From Streptomyces zaomyceticus (lineage in GTDB: Bacteria > Actinomycetota > Actinomycetes > Streptomycetales > Streptomycetaceae): a DNA stretch of 64,000 bases. Under the pieces are notes generated by a model that saw only the letters and a list, made by a program, of their open reading frames with translations, did not search any database and had not been told where the DNA came from. The stretch is from assembly GCF_014656215.1 (NCBI RefSeq), contig NZ_BNBZ01000002.1, positions 488,084-552,083 on the forward strand, written 5' to 3'. Of this stretch, positions 32,721-42,302 are shown one piece after another (within the stretch, counting starts at the first letter, position 1; each line of letters starts with the position of its first letter). The translations under genes and the position numbers were made by a program.

Positions 32721-34271
32721 CTAGGCGGGGATCTGGCCGGCGATCTGCTGCAGCCGGAGGACGACGAACTCGGCGGGCTTGAGGGGCGCGAATCCGACGA
32801 GGATGTTGACGACGCCGAGGTTGATGTCGGTCTGCGTGGTCGTCGTCGCGTCGCACTTCACGAAGTACGCGTCCCGTGGGGTCTTGCCCTGGAACGCGCC
32901 CTGCCGGAAGAGGTTGTTGAGGAACGCTCCGATGTTGAGCCGGAGTTGTGCCCACAGCGGCTCGTCGTTCGGTTCGAACACCGCCCACTGGATGCCCCGG
33001 AAGAGGCTCTCCTCGATGAACAGGGCGGTGCGGCGTACCGGCAGGTACTTCCACTCCGAGGCGATCCGGTCCGAGCCGTTGCGCGTGCGGGCACCCCAGA
33101 CCACGTGCCCGGCGCCGGGCGCCACCCGGAGGCAGTTCACTCCGACCGGGTTGAGCCGCCCGATCTCGCCTTCGGTCAGCGGCAGTGCCAGCTCGGTGAC
33201 ACCCCCCAGGGTGGCGTCGAGACCGGCCGGGGCCTTCCACACTCCTCGGTTCGCGTCGGTGCGGGCGATGGCCCCGGCGACGGCTCCGGACGGCGCGAAG
33301 CGCATGACCTGGTTGTCGCGGAGCGGATCCGGCTGCCGTACGTGGGGGAAGTACACCGCGGCGTTCCTGCTGCTGGTGAACGTGCCGTCCGCGGCGGCCT
33401 TCGCCGCGTCCACCGTCGCCCACGACCGGGGCGGGTCGAGGATCACGACGGCGCGCCGATCCGTGGCGTACCGGATGGCCTCCGTGACGACCACGGACTC
33501 GACATCGCGGTCGCCCAGGTCGCCGGTGCCCGAGTAGGGCGGGATGACGAGCAGGTTGAACAGGTCGGCGTGCTCCAGGGCGTAGAGGCCCCTCTTGTCC
33601 GCCTGGAAGTTCGCGCCGGTGGTGATGTCCACCGCGGTGATCGCCGGATCGCCGTCGTTGCCCCCGTCGGGGGCCTTGTCCTCGACCGAGGCAGAGGACT
33701 GCGGCTGGGTGGGGAGCGCTCCGTCGACCCGGACCAGCGTGGATTCCGCCGCGAGGACGATGTCCACGCGGCGGGCGGCGTCCGTGGCGAAGGAGACGTT
33801 GCGGAAGACCTCCACCGTCCCGGTCGCCGTGTCGGTGACCGTCAGGTTGAACAGCGTCGGGTCCTGTGTGCCGTCGGCGTTCGGCCTGACGTCCTTGTCG
33901 ACCTTCGCCTCCAGCTCCGAGCCCCACGCGCCGGGCGAGGCCGCCTTGAGCCCCAGCCGGCTGTCGTCCGCGCCGAGCGCGAGGGTGGCGGTGTCGCTGG
34001 TGGCACCGGCGTGGACGCGTACGACGAGGGCGGTGCCGCCGCCCTGCTGGAAGAAGTCGCGCACGGAGTAGCCGAGATGGCTCTCCTGCCAGAGGCCGCC
34101 GAAGGCACGCTCGAAGTCGGCGAACGAGTTCAGGGTCACGGGCTTGTGGAGCGGGCCGCGCAGGGCGCGGCCGATGAACGCGGTGACCGAGGTGGGGACA
34201 CCGGTGATCGTGCGTACGCCGCTCGACAGCTCTTCCACGTACACGCCGGGGTATGACAATTGCACCGGCAT
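32721..34271 (-). CDS. CIS contractile sheath protein
   Basis: This 516-residue sheath protein begins with LSYPGVYVEELSSGVRTITGVPTS, the N-terminal linker plus domain common to phage, Afp and PVC sheaths. It ends with the conserved core PVRRTALFIEESLFRGIQWAVFEPN, then LWAQLRLNIGAFLNNLFRQGAF and an extended C-terminal strand. GGAGGG lies seven bases before the ATG. The 64 bases between the regulator stop and this ATG may hold an internal promoter. Sheath contraction drives the tube out. Confidence 0.97.
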   Translation of the reverse strand: MPVQLSYPGVYVEELSSGVRTITGVPTSVTAFIGRALRGPLHKPVTLNSFADFERAFGGLWQESHLGYSVRDFFQQGGGTALVVRVHAGATSDTATLALGADDSRLGLKAASPGAWGSELEAKVDKDVRPNADGTQDPTLFNLTVTDTATGTVEVFRNVSFATDAARRVDIVLAAESTLVRVDGALPTQPQSSASVEDKAPDGGNDGDPAITAVDITTGANFQADKRGLYALEHADLFNLLVIPPYSGTGDLGDRDVESVVVTEAIRYATDRRAVVILDPPRSWATVDAAKAAADGTFTSSRNAAVYFPHVRQPDPLRDNQVMRFAPSGAVAGAIARTDANRGVWKAPAGLDATLGGVTELALPLTEGEIGRLNPVGVNCLRVAPGAGHVVWGARTRNGSDRIASEWKYLPVRRTALFIEESLFRGIQWAVFEPNDEPLWAQLRLNIGAFLNNLFRQGAFQGKTPRDAYFVKCDATTTTQTDINLGVVNILVGFAPLKPAEFVVLRLQQIAGQIPA

Positions 34272-34335
34272 CTGCTTTCCCTCCGCCAGGTCGTCTCTTG
34301 CTCCTGTGGTCTATCCCGTCGCTGTCACCGTGGCG

Positions 34336-35097
34336 TCACTTGTCCATCACGGGCGGCGACGCCGGGACCGGGATGCCACCGCGGGTGAGCGCGGTCAGCT
34401 GGGCGGAGGGCGGCAGTCCCAGCTCGTCGGCGAGCAGTCTGCGGAACCATTCGTAGTGCCGTACGGCGTCGACGGCGTTTCCCTCCGACAGGTGCACGGC
34501 GATGACCGCTCTGGTGGCGCTCTCCCGGAGAGGTTCGAGACGTACGGCCTCGAAGGCCAGTTCCAGGGCCCCCGCGTGGCGGCCCTGCGCGGTCATCCGG
34601 TAGGCGCCCGCCTCCAGGGCGTGCAGCCGGAGTTGGCGTGTGCGCTCCTGTTCGAGCAGCACCCAGTCGTCGTACCACCCCGGCAGCAGTTCACCGTTGA
34701 GCAGCCAGGTGTATCCGTCCTCGTCCACGGGGGGCGGCCGGTGCGCGGCGGGCGGTCGCAGCATGCACCTGATGCGGTCGGTGAACTCCCGGTTGTCGAC
34801 GGCCGTGTCCTGCGCCAGGCCGACCCGCGTTCCCTGGGCGACCACCAGACCGGGAACGGCCCGGTTCACCCTCCACACGGCGGTCCGCAGACTGGCCTGT
34901 GACTTCTCTTCGGGAGTCTCCGGCCACAGGGCGGCCGCGGCCGCCGTCCGATTGGCGCCGGTCCTCAAGGCGAGATAGGCGACGAGCCGCTGGCCGCTCG
35001 GCGGCAGCGCGACATCGCGGGCGCTGCGCTGCACAGCGAATCCGTCGAGCAGCCGGACCGCGACTTCGGACGTGGCAGCCCCGCTTGGTGCGGACAT
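34336..35097 (-). CDS. SARP/BTAD-type transcriptional regulator of the CIS locus
   Basis: The 253-residue protein has an OmpR-type winged helix (about 10-95; VRLLDGFAVQRSARDVALPPS and ASLRTAVWRVNRAVPG) and a bacterial transcriptional activator domain (about 100-235; EFTDRIRCML, LLPGWYDDWVLLEQERTRQ and VRHYEWFRRLLADELGLPPS). It lacks the large ATPase/TPR extension of bigger SARPs. AAGGAA lies six bases before the ATG. It is the first gene of the leftward CIS block and thus probably its cluster-situated activator; that is inferred from position. Confidence 0.88.
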   Translation of the reverse strand: MSAPSGAATSEVAVRLLDGFAVQRSARDVALPPSGQRLVAYLALRTGANRTAAAAALWPETPEEKSQASLRTAVWRVNRAVPGLVVAQGTRVGLAQDTAVDNREFTDRIRCMLRPPAAHRPPPVDEDGYTWLLNGELLPGWYDDWVLLEQERTRQLRLHALEAGAYRMTAQGRHAGALELAFEAVRLEPLRESATRAVIAVHLSEGNAVDAVRHYEWFRRLLADELGLPPSAQLTALTRGGIPVPASPPVMDK

Positions 35098-35742
35098 GAA
35101 GTTCCTTACGCAGGGTGACGATCGAGTGGTCCGATCGCAGAAGGTAGCCGAGAGACGGTGGTGGCGATCGGGCGTGACGGCCGGCCAGAAGTCGCCGGGC
35201 ACGGACGTGTGCGGGCATGGCACGCCCTCGAGTGCTCAGGACCCTTCGTCCACGTGTCGACGTACCGGGTGAAGAACTTCGGTGGGCCGGATTGACGTCC
35301 CCCGAACCGACCCGGGGCGACCCGCCGGGGACGGCGTGGCCGCGCGGTGAGTCCCCCTGTCCATCGACGCCCGTGAACCTCGTCGTGCCCCACCGGCGTG
35401 GGTGCGAAGCGGATGGCGGCCCAGCGCGCCCCCGAAGCGGCTTCGCTCTCCCCGGCCTCACCCTGTTCATGGCGGCGTTTTCGCTGGTGAGGTCATGTGA
35501 CGGTCCTCGTCGAGGAGTACGGGGTCGTCGGAGAGGTCTCGGCCATCCGTCCATGGGTCTCCCCCCAGACCTGGGTGTCGCTCCGCCGGGATGGCCGCCA
35601 ACCGGTCGGACGCGCGCCTCTAACGGGTGAGGTGAGGGCCCCGTTGCCCTTTCCCCGGCCTGCGGTGTCCGAGGATCGCAGGCGGTCGGTGGACGGCCCT
35701 TCCAGGGCCGTTCCATCCACTGCAACCCGGAGGGTCCGTCCC
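35098..35742. other. Divergent intergenic region between CIS regulator and hypX
   Basis: This 645-base gap separates the leftward CIS block from the rightward hydrogenase block and must hold both promoters. Short inverted repeats are visible (CACGTG within CGTCCACGTGTCGACG near 35250, and a TCCTCGTCGAGGA palindrome near 35503), but none is clearly linked to a known regulator. I find no convincing gene in it: open frames have no start site or family likeness. Confidence 0.5.
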
Positions 35743-37464
35743 ATGCGCGTCCTGCTCGTCGCCAGCAGCTTCAACAGCCTCACCCAGCGCGTCCAGGTCG
35801 AGCTGGGCGACCGCGGGCACACCGTTCCCGTCGAGGTCACCCCCGACGGGGCCGCCGTGCGCGAGGCCGTGGCGCGCCATGCGCCCGACCTGGTCGTGGC
35901 CCCCCTGCTGAAGGCTGTCGTGCCCCGTGATGTGTGGACGGCGCACCGTTGTCTCATCGTGCACCCGGGGCCCGTGGGCGACCGCGGCCCGTCCTCGCTC
36001 GACCACGCGATCCACGACGGGGTCGAGGAGTGGGGCGTCACCGTCCTCCAGGCCGACGAGGAGATGGACGCGGGGGACGTCTGGGCGACCGCCGCCTTCC
36101 GCGTCCCGGAGGTCGGCAAGAGCGATCTGTACCGCAACGAGCTGTCCGACGCCGCCGTGGCCGCCGTACTGCTCGCCGTCGAGAGGGTCGCCGCCGGGGC
36201 GACACCGCGCCCGCAGACCGGAGAGATCCGCGCCCGTCCCGCACTCCGCCAGGAGGAGCGTCGGATCTCGTGGGGCGAGGACACCACCGAGACCGTGCTG
36301 CGCACCCTGCGGGCCGCCGACTCGCAGCCCGGTGTGCGGGACCGGCTGCTCGGCGCCGAGTGGTTCCTGCACGGCGGTCACGCGGAGGACGGTCTGCACG
36401 GTCGGCCCGGTGCCCTGCTTGCGACCCGGGCGGGCGCGGTCTGCCGTGCCACCGTGGACGGGGCGGTCTGGATCCCCGAGCTCCGTGCCCGCACCGGCCG
36501 TGGCGGGCCGCGTGCCTGCAAGCTCCCCGCCACCCTGGCCCTCGCCGGCCGGCTGCCGGAGCTCCCCGAACTGCCGGCGCCCGCCGACCCGGCACCGGGC
36601 CGCAGGACCTGGTCCGACATCCGCTACCGCGAGCAGGGACCGGTCGGCGTTCTGTCCTTCGCGTTCCCCGGCGGGGCGATGAGCACCGACCAGTGTCGCC
36701 GCCTGCTGGAGGCGTACGAGACCGCCCGCGGGCGTCCCACTTCCGTCCTGGTACTCGGCGGGCAGCGCGACTTCTTCTCCAACGGCATCCATCTGAACGT
36801 CATCGAGGCCTCCGCCGACCCCGCCGCAGAGTCCTGGGCCAACATCAATGCCATGAACGACCTGGTCGAGGCGGTTCTCACCACGACCGACCGGCTGGTC
36901 GTGAGCGCGATCGGCGGCAACGCCGCCGCCGGCGGGGTGATGCTCGCCCTCGCCGCCGACGAGGTCTGGTGCCGTTCGGGGGCGGTGCTCAATCCGCACT
37001 ACCGTCGCATGGGTCTGTACGGATCGGAGTACTGGACCCGCACCCTGCCCGGAAAGGTGGGCGAGGCCCTGGCCGCGCGCCTCACCGAAGAGGCGCGACC
37101 GGTGTCCGCCGCGGCATCGCTCGACATGGGCCTGATCGACCGGGTGGTCGACTGCGGGCCCGGGGAGTTCACCGCCGAGATCACCCGATTGGCCCTTCGC
37201 GCGGCATCCCGTAGCGGGCTTCAGCCGCGGATCGCGGCGAAGAAGGCGGAGCACGAGCGCCTGGAGTCCGTCGTTCCCCTTGCGGCCCACCGTGAACAGG
37301 AGCTCTCCCGGATGCGGTCGATCTTCGACGATCCCGCCGCGAGCTATCACGCACTGCGTCGGGCCTTCGTCCGGAAGGAGACCCCGGAGCGGAGCTCCCG
37401 GACGGCCCGGATGCGGGCGGGGACAGATCGGCCGACTGTTGAGCAAGACCCAGGCCTGACATGA
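35743..37464 (+). CDS. hypX: HypX, aerobic CO-ligand synthase for [NiFe]-hydrogenase
   Basis: The 573-residue protein fuses a formyltransferase/hydrolase-like half (about 1-290; HPGPVGDRGPSSLDHAI at 74-90, DEEMDAGDVWA) with an enoyl-CoA hydratase-like half (about 310-520; GQRDFFSNGIHLN, then IGGNAAAGGVMLALAADEV and LDMGLIDRV). HypX makes the active-site CO from formyl-tetrahydrofolate via formyl-CoA and is the marker of hydrogenases matured in air. GGAGGG precedes the ATG. It lies 34 bases upstream of the small subunit gene and is probably co-transcribed with it. Confidence 0.93.
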   Translation: MRVLLVASSFNSLTQRVQVELGDRGHTVPVEVTPDGAAVREAVARHAPDLVVAPLLKAVVPRDVWTAHRCLIVHPGPVGDRGPSSLDHAIHDGVEEWGVTVLQADEEMDAGDVWATAAFRVPEVGKSDLYRNELSDAAVAAVLLAVERVAAGATPRPQTGEIRARPALRQEERRISWGEDTTETVLRTLRAADSQPGVRDRLLGAEWFLHGGHAEDGLHGRPGALLATRAGAVCRATVDGAVWIPELRARTGRGGPRACKLPATLALAGRLPELPELPAPADPAPGRRTWSDIRYREQGPVGVLSFAFPGGAMSTDQCRRLLEAYETARGRPTSVLVLGGQRDFFSNGIHLNVIEASADPAAESWANINAMNDLVEAVLTTTDRLVVSAIGGNAAAGGVMLALAADEVWCRSGAVLNPHYRRMGLYGSEYWTRTLPGKVGEALAARLTEEARPVSAAASLDMGLIDRVVDCGPGEFTAEITRLALRAASRSGLQPRIAAKKAEHERLESVVPLAAHREQELSRMRSIFDDPAASYHALRRAFVRKETPERSSRTARMRAGTDRPTVEQDPGLT

Positions 37465-37498
37465 GGCCCTCGCCCCACCCCTCCTCAGGAGGCGACCC

Positions 37499-38581
37499 AT
37501 GAGCGCAGCAGAGCCGGCCCCGGTCCAGGACCAGGGTGCCGCACCCGGCAGCGAAGAGAAGCCGATCCACATCCTCTGGATCAACGCGGGTCTGAGCTGC
37601 GACGGCGACTCGGTGGCCCTGACCGCCGCCATGCAGCCCAGCATCGAGGAGATCGCCCTCGCGGGGCTGCCCGGGCTGCCCAGGATCGCGGTCCACTGGC
37701 CGCTGATCGACTTCGAGTGCGGTCCGGTGGGCGGCGCCGACACGTTCATCGAGTGGTTCTTCAAGGGGGAGCGGGGCGAGATCGACCCGTTCGTGCTGGT
37801 CGTCGAGGGGTCCATCCCGAACGAGGCCATCAAGCAGGAGGGCTACTGGAGCGGCTTCGGCGACAACCCGGAGACCGGTCAGCCCATCACGACCAGCGAG
37901 TGGATCGACCGGCTGGCACCCAAGGCCCTCGCCGTGGTCGCGATCGGCACCTGCGCCACGTACGGCGGCATCCACGCCATGGCGGGGAACCCGACCGGTG
38001 CGATGGGTCTCCCGGACTACCTCGGCTGGGACTGGAAGTCGCATGCCGGCATCCCCATCGTGTGCGTGCCCGGCTGCCCCATCCAGCCGGACAACTTCGC
38101 GGAGACGCTGACCTACCTGCTCTATCAGGCGGTCGGCTCCGCGCCCATGATCCCGCTGGACGACAAGCTCCGCCCGACCTGGCTGTTCGGGGCGACCGTG
38201 CACGAGGGCTGCGACCGGGCCGGCTACTACGAGCAGGGCCAGTTCGCCTCGACGTACGACTCACCCAAGTGCCTGGTCAAGCTCGGCTGCTGGGGCCCGG
38301 TCGTCAAGTGCAACGTCCCCAAGCGCGGCTGGATGAACGGCATCGGCGGCTGTCCGAACGTCGGCGGCATCTGCATCGCGTGCACGATGCCCGGATTCCC
38401 GGACAAGTTCATGCCGTTCATGGACGAGCCTCCCGGCGGCAAGGTCTCCAGCACCGCCAGCGGCGTGTACGGCTCCGTGATCCGCCGTCTGCGGACCATC
38501 ACGGCCAAGACCGTGGACAAGGAGCCGAAGTGGCGGCACACCGGCGAACGCATCACCACCGGCTACCGGCCGCCCTGGTGA
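37499..38581 (+). CDS. hhyS: Group 1h [NiFe]-hydrogenase small subunit
   Basis: The 360-residue Fe-S subunit carries the electron relay. It has no twin-arginine signal, so the enzyme stays inside. The proximal cluster region reads GLSCDGDSVALT: Cys34 is followed by Asp37 where the usual second Cys of CxxC stands, the 3Cys-1Asp ligation typical of group 1h enzymes. Other cluster Cys are in GTCATYGG, VPGCPIQP, GCDRAGYY, KCLVKLGCWGP, VKCN and GGCPNVGGICIAC. These enzymes scavenge atmospheric hydrogen. AGGAGG sits in the leader. Confidence 0.96.
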   Translation: MSAAEPAPVQDQGAAPGSEEKPIHILWINAGLSCDGDSVALTAAMQPSIEEIALAGLPGLPRIAVHWPLIDFECGPVGGADTFIEWFFKGERGEIDPFVLVVEGSIPNEAIKQEGYWSGFGDNPETGQPITTSEWIDRLAPKALAVVAIGTCATYGGIHAMAGNPTGAMGLPDYLGWDWKSHAGIPIVCVPGCPIQPDNFAETLTYLLYQAVGSAPMIPLDDKLRPTWLFGATVHEGCDRAGYYEQGQFASTYDSPKCLVKLGCWGPVVKCNVPKRGWMNGIGGCPNVGGICIACTMPGFPDKFMPFMDEPPGGKVSSTASGVYGSVIRRLRTITAKTVDKEPKWRHTGERITTGYRPPW

Positions 38582-38672
38582 CCGTGACCGCCCTCGTACC
38601 ACCTCCACAGGACCCCCCATCCATCCCACTGTTCGCGAAGTCGAAGAGTTGACGAAGGGCACCACAGCAACC

Positions 38673-40457
38673 ATGGCATCTCCGGCGAAGACGACGGGTG
38701 ACGGCTCCGGCCTTGTGGAGATGGCCTGGGACCCCATCACCCGGATCGTGGGCAGCCTCGGCATCCACACGAAGATCGATTTCAAGCAGAAGCGCGTCGC
38801 GGAGTGCTACAGCACGTCCTCCGTCTTCCGCGGCTACAGCGTCTTCATGCGGGGCAAGGACCCCCGCGACGCGCACTTCATCACCAGCCGTATCTGCGGC
38901 ATCTGCGGTGACAACCACGCGACCTGCTCCGTGTACGCGCAGAACATGGCGTACGGCGTGAAGCCCCCGCACCTCGGTGAGTGGATCATCAACCTCGGCG
39001 AGTCCGCGGAGTACATGTTCGACCACAACATCTTCCAGGAGAACCTGGTGGGGGTCGACTACTGCGAGAAGATGGTCCGCGAGACCAACCCCGGCGTCCT
39101 GGAACTGGCCGAGCGCACCGAGGCGCCGCACGCCGCCGAGCACGGCTACCGCACGATCGCGGACATCATGCGCTCCCTCAACCCCCTCGAAGGGGAGTTC
39201 TACCGAGAGGCGCTCCAGGTCAGCCGCTACACCCGGGAGATGTTCTGTCTCATGGAGGGGCGGCACGTCCACCCCTCCACCCTCTACCCCGGCGGTGTCG
39301 GCACAGTCGCGTCCGTGCAGTTGTTCACCGACTACATGAGCCGCCTCATGCGGTACGTGGAGTTCATGAAGCGGGTCGTCCCGCTCCACGACGACCTCTT
39401 CGACTTCTTCTACGAGGCACTGCCCGGCTACGAGGAGGTCGGTCGCCGCCGTGTGCTGCTCGGCTGCTGGGGTGCTCTCAACGACCCCGAGCACTGCGAC
39501 TTCACCTACGCCAACATGAGCGACTGGGGCCGGCGGATGTTCGTCACCCCCGGAGTCGTCGTCGACGGCAAGCTGGTGACCAACGACCTCACCGAGATCA
39601 ACCTCGGCATCCGCATCCTGCTCGGCAGCTCGTACTACGAGGACTGGGAGGGGCAGGAACAGTTCGTCACCCACGATCCGCTGGGCAACCCGGTCGACCC
39701 GCGCCATCCGTGGAACCAGCACACGATCCCTGCCCCGCAGAAGCGGAACTTCGACGACAAGTACAGCTGGGTCATGTCCCCACGCTGGTTCGACGGCAAG
39801 GACCACCTGGCACTGGACACCGGGGGCGGCCCCCTCGCGCGCCTGTGGTCCACCGCGCTCTCCGGCCTCGTCGACATCGGCTACATCAAGGCCACCGGGC
39901 ACAGCGTCGTCATCAACCTCCCCCGGACGATGACCAAGCCGGAGACCACCTTCGAGTGGAAGATCCCGAAGTGGAGCAACGCCCTGGAGCGCAACCGCGC
40001 CCGGACCTACTTCCAGGCGTACGCGGCCGCCGTCGCCCTGCACTGCGCCGAGAAGGGCCTGGAGGAGGTCCGCGCCGGACGCACGCAGACGTGGGAGAAG
40101 TTCGAAGTGCCGGACGAGTCCATCGGCGTCGGCTTCACCGAGGCCGTACGGGGTGTCCTCTCGCACCACATGGTCATCAGGGACGGCAAGATCGCCAACT
40201 ACCACCCCTATCCGCCGACGCCGTGGAACGCCTCCACACGGGACACGTTCGGGACCCCCGGCCCGTACGAGGACGCGGTGCAGAACACACCGATCTTCGA
40301 GGAGAACACGCCCGAGAACTTCAAGGGCATCGACATCATGCGCGCCGTGCGCAGCTTCGACCCCTGTCTGCCGTGCGGCGTCCACATGTACACGGGCAAC
40401 GGCAGGACCGTGAAGCAGATGCACGTGCCCACCGGCCTGAGCGGTCTGGCCGGATGA
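38673..40457 (+). CDS. hhyL: Group 1h [NiFe]-hydrogenase large subunit
   Basis: The 594-residue catalytic subunit binds the NiFe centre by L1 RICGICGDNH (about 73-82) and L2 DPCLPCGVH (about 563-571). A tail of some 23 residues follows the His and must be removed by the protease encoded downstream. The ATG was chosen because homologues begin shortly before DGSGLVEMAWDPITR; an in-frame TTG 24 bases earlier is possible, and no strong ribosome site decides between them. The stop overlaps the next gene (ATGA). Confidence 0.95.
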   Translation: MASPAKTTGDGSGLVEMAWDPITRIVGSLGIHTKIDFKQKRVAECYSTSSVFRGYSVFMRGKDPRDAHFITSRICGICGDNHATCSVYAQNMAYGVKPPHLGEWIINLGESAEYMFDHNIFQENLVGVDYCEKMVRETNPGVLELAERTEAPHAAEHGYRTIADIMRSLNPLEGEFYREALQVSRYTREMFCLMEGRHVHPSTLYPGGVGTVASVQLFTDYMSRLMRYVEFMKRVVPLHDDLFDFFYEALPGYEEVGRRRVLLGCWGALNDPEHCDFTYANMSDWGRRMFVTPGVVVDGKLVTNDLTEINLGIRILLGSSYYEDWEGQEQFVTHDPLGNPVDPRHPWNQHTIPAPQKRNFDDKYSWVMSPRWFDGKDHLALDTGGGPLARLWSTALSGLVDIGYIKATGHSVVINLPRTMTKPETTFEWKIPKWSNALERNRARTYFQAYAAAVALHCAEKGLEEVRAGRTQTWEKFEVPDESIGVGFTEAVRGVLSHHMVIRDGKIANYHPYPPTPWNASTRDTFGTPGPYEDAVQNTPIFEENTPENFKGIDIMRAVRSFDPCLPCGVHMYTGNGRTVKQMHVPTGLSGLAG

Positions 40458-41011
40458 GCACGACCACCGCCGAAGAGGCGGGCCGACGCGTCGAGGAAGT
40501 CCTGGACCGACTGGCCGAGAGCGGAGACGCCGCGGCCTGCGCGGCCGCGGAGGAAGTCGTACGCGTCCTCATGGAGTTCTACGGCAGTGGCATCGCCCGC
40601 GTGGTCGAGCTCCTCGGAAGTCCCGCCGCCGGGCCGTCCGCCGAGCGGCTGGGCCCGCTGCTCGCGGACGAACTTGTCGCGAGCCTGCTGAATCTGCACG
40701 GACTGCATCCCGAGGACGTGCCGACCCGTATCGACCGCTCCCTGTCCGCCCTGTCGCAGCCCGTCGAGAATGCCGGGTTCGACGCGGCGACGGGCGTGCT
40801 GCGGCTGCGGGTCACCGCCTCGACCGGCTGCGGCTGCTCCGGCACCCAGGAATCCATCCGGCAGGCGGCCGTGGACGCCCTCGCCTGCTTCGCCCCCGAA
40901 GTCACCGGCGTGGAGCTGGAGTCCGGCGCCCCGCGCGAACCGGCACTGCTCCAGATCGGCACCCGTCCGTCCCTCGCGGGCGCGGACGGCCGCTCGTCGG
41001 CGGCCCTGTGA
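40454..41011 (+). CDS. NifU-like protein of the hydrogenase cluster
   Basis: The 185-residue protein has a helical N-terminal half (about 1-95) and a C-terminal NifU-type domain (about 110-160) with TGCGCSGTQESIRQAAVDA and FAPEVTGVELE. The CxC replaces the CxxC of Nfu scaffolds. It probably helps supply Fe-S clusters to the small subunit, perhaps the unusual proximal one. Coupled to hhyL by ATGA and to the next gene by ATGA. Confidence 0.83.
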   Translation: MSTTTAEEAGRRVEEVLDRLAESGDAAACAAAEEVVRVLMEFYGSGIARVVELLGSPAAGPSAERLGPLLADELVASLLNLHGLHPEDVPTRIDRSLSALSQPVENAGFDAATGVLRLRVTASTGCGCSGTQESIRQAAVDALACFAPEVTGVELESGAPREPALLQIGTRPSLAGADGRSSAAL

Positions 41012-41667
41012 ACGGGCCGCCGAACGGCGCCGTGCGGCCCCCGCGGCCCACGGGCCTGCGCCGGTTCACCACCCCGCGTCCGCCCCGCGAGGAACGGTGC
41101 GAACTGTGTGGGACGGCACTCGCGGCCGGGGCGCGTCACCCGCACCTCGTCGACACGGACAAGCGGGCGCTCGTCTGCGCATGCGGCCCGTGCGCCCAGC
41201 TGATGGACCGCTCCGCCGCCTCCCCCGGCCGCTTCCGGACGGTACCCGGCCGTTTCCTGAGCGACCCGGGGCACCGGATCGACGACCAGGCATGGGAGTC
41301 GCTGCGGATCCCGGTCTCCGTCGCGTTCTTCTTCCGCAACTCCGCCCTCGACCGCCCGGTGGCGCTCTACCCGAGCCCCGCCGGCGCCACCGAGAGCGAG
41401 CTGGAGGAGGACGCCTGGCAGTCCGTCCTCGACGCCACCCGGCTGGCCGTCCACCTCGAACCCGACGTGGAGGCCCTGTTGCTCCGCCGCCACGAGGGCC
41501 GCACCGAGTGCTTCCTCGTACCGATCGACCTCTGCTACGAACTGGTGGGCCGCATGCGACTGCATTGGCAGGGATTCGACGGGGGTGCGGAGGCGCGGGC
41601 CGACCTCGACGCCCTCTTCACCCACGTACGCGGCCTGGCACGCGAGCCGCAGGAGAGCCGGCCGTGA
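41008..41667 (+). CDS. DUF5947 hydrogenase-associated protein
   Basis: The 219-residue protein has a Cys motif CELCG (about 31-35) with HPHLVD and CACGPC (about 58-63) after it, a likely metal or Fe-S site, then an alpha/beta part with VAFFFRNSALDRPVALYPSPAGATE. The family is found next to group 1h hydrogenases in actinobacteria and has no proven function. It overlaps both neighbours. Confidence 0.8.
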   Translation: MNGPPNGAVRPPRPTGLRRFTTPRPPREERCELCGTALAAGARHPHLVDTDKRALVCACGPCAQLMDRSAASPGRFRTVPGRFLSDPGHRIDDQAWESLRIPVSVAFFFRNSALDRPVALYPSPAGATESELEEDAWQSVLDATRLAVHLEPDVEALLLRRHEGRTECFLVPIDLCYELVGRMRLHWQGFDGGAEARADLDALFTHVRGLAREPQESRP

Positions 41668-42302
41668 CCGAGTTCTCCTTCGGCTGCACCGACGTCCGCG
41701 CCGATCCCTACGCGGCCGGACCCACGCTCGTGTTCCGGCTGAGGATCAGCGCCACCGGCGGCACCCGGGTCCACGCCATGGCCCTGCGCTGCCAGATCCG
41801 CATCGAACCGGCCCGACGCGGCTACGACGACCACGAGGCCGCAGCGCTGGGCGACCTCTTCGGCGAACGCTCCCGGTGGGGCAGCAGCCTCAACCCGGTG
41901 CAGTTCGCCCAGGCCTCCGTCATGGTGCCCGGCTTCACCGGCGAGGTCGAGACCGACCTCGTCGTGCCGTGCACCTACGACACCGACATCGCCGCGTCCA
42001 GGTACTTCCGGGCGCTCTCCGACGGTGACGTGCCGCTGCTCCTGCTCTTCTCCGGCACCGCGTTCACCGGCGCCGGCGGGTTCCACGTCGAGCCCGTTCC
42101 CTGGGACAAGGAGGTCTCCCACCGCATGCCCGTGAAGGTGTGGCGCGAGATGATCGACCAGCACTTCCCCGGCTGCGGTTGGATCCGGCTCCCGGGCGAC
42201 GCGATGGACGCCCTGCTCGCCTACCGCTCACGCCGGGCCCTCCCGTCGTGGGAGGCCACCGTCGAGTCCCTGCTCGAAGAGGCGGGGGAGAGGACAGCAT
42301 GA
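41664..42302 (+). CDS. DUF6084 hydrogenase-associated protein
   Basis: The 212-residue protein begins with FSFGCTDVRADPYAAGPTL and has HAMALRCQIRIEPARRGY, WGSSLNPVQFAQASVMVPGF and TYDTDIAASRYFRAL, a beta-sandwich-like layout. The family goes with actinobacterial hydrogenase genes; role unknown. GTG start overlapping the preceding stop; its own stop overlaps the next ATG. Confidence 0.8.
   Translation: MTEFSFGCTDVRADPYAAGPTLVFRLRISATGGTRVHAMALRCQIRIEPARRGYDDHEAAALGDLFGERSRWGSSLNPVQFAQASVMVPGFTGEVETDLVVPCTYDTDIAASRYFRALSDGDVPLLLLFSGTAFTGAGGFHVEPVPWDKEVSHRMPVKVWREMIDQHFPGCGWIRLPGDAMDALLAYRSRRALPSWEATVESLLEEAGERTA

Noticed and set aside
9054..35097. Prophage
   Set aside because: There are tail-like genes but no capsid, portal, terminase, integrase, holin or lysin. 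DUF4157, DUF4255, AAA+ and CIS-tube genes identify a contractile injection system.
38649..38672. TTG start for the hydrogenase large subunit
   Set aside because: It would add eight residues not expected from the family. The ATG at 38673 fits better, although the ribosome site does not decide.
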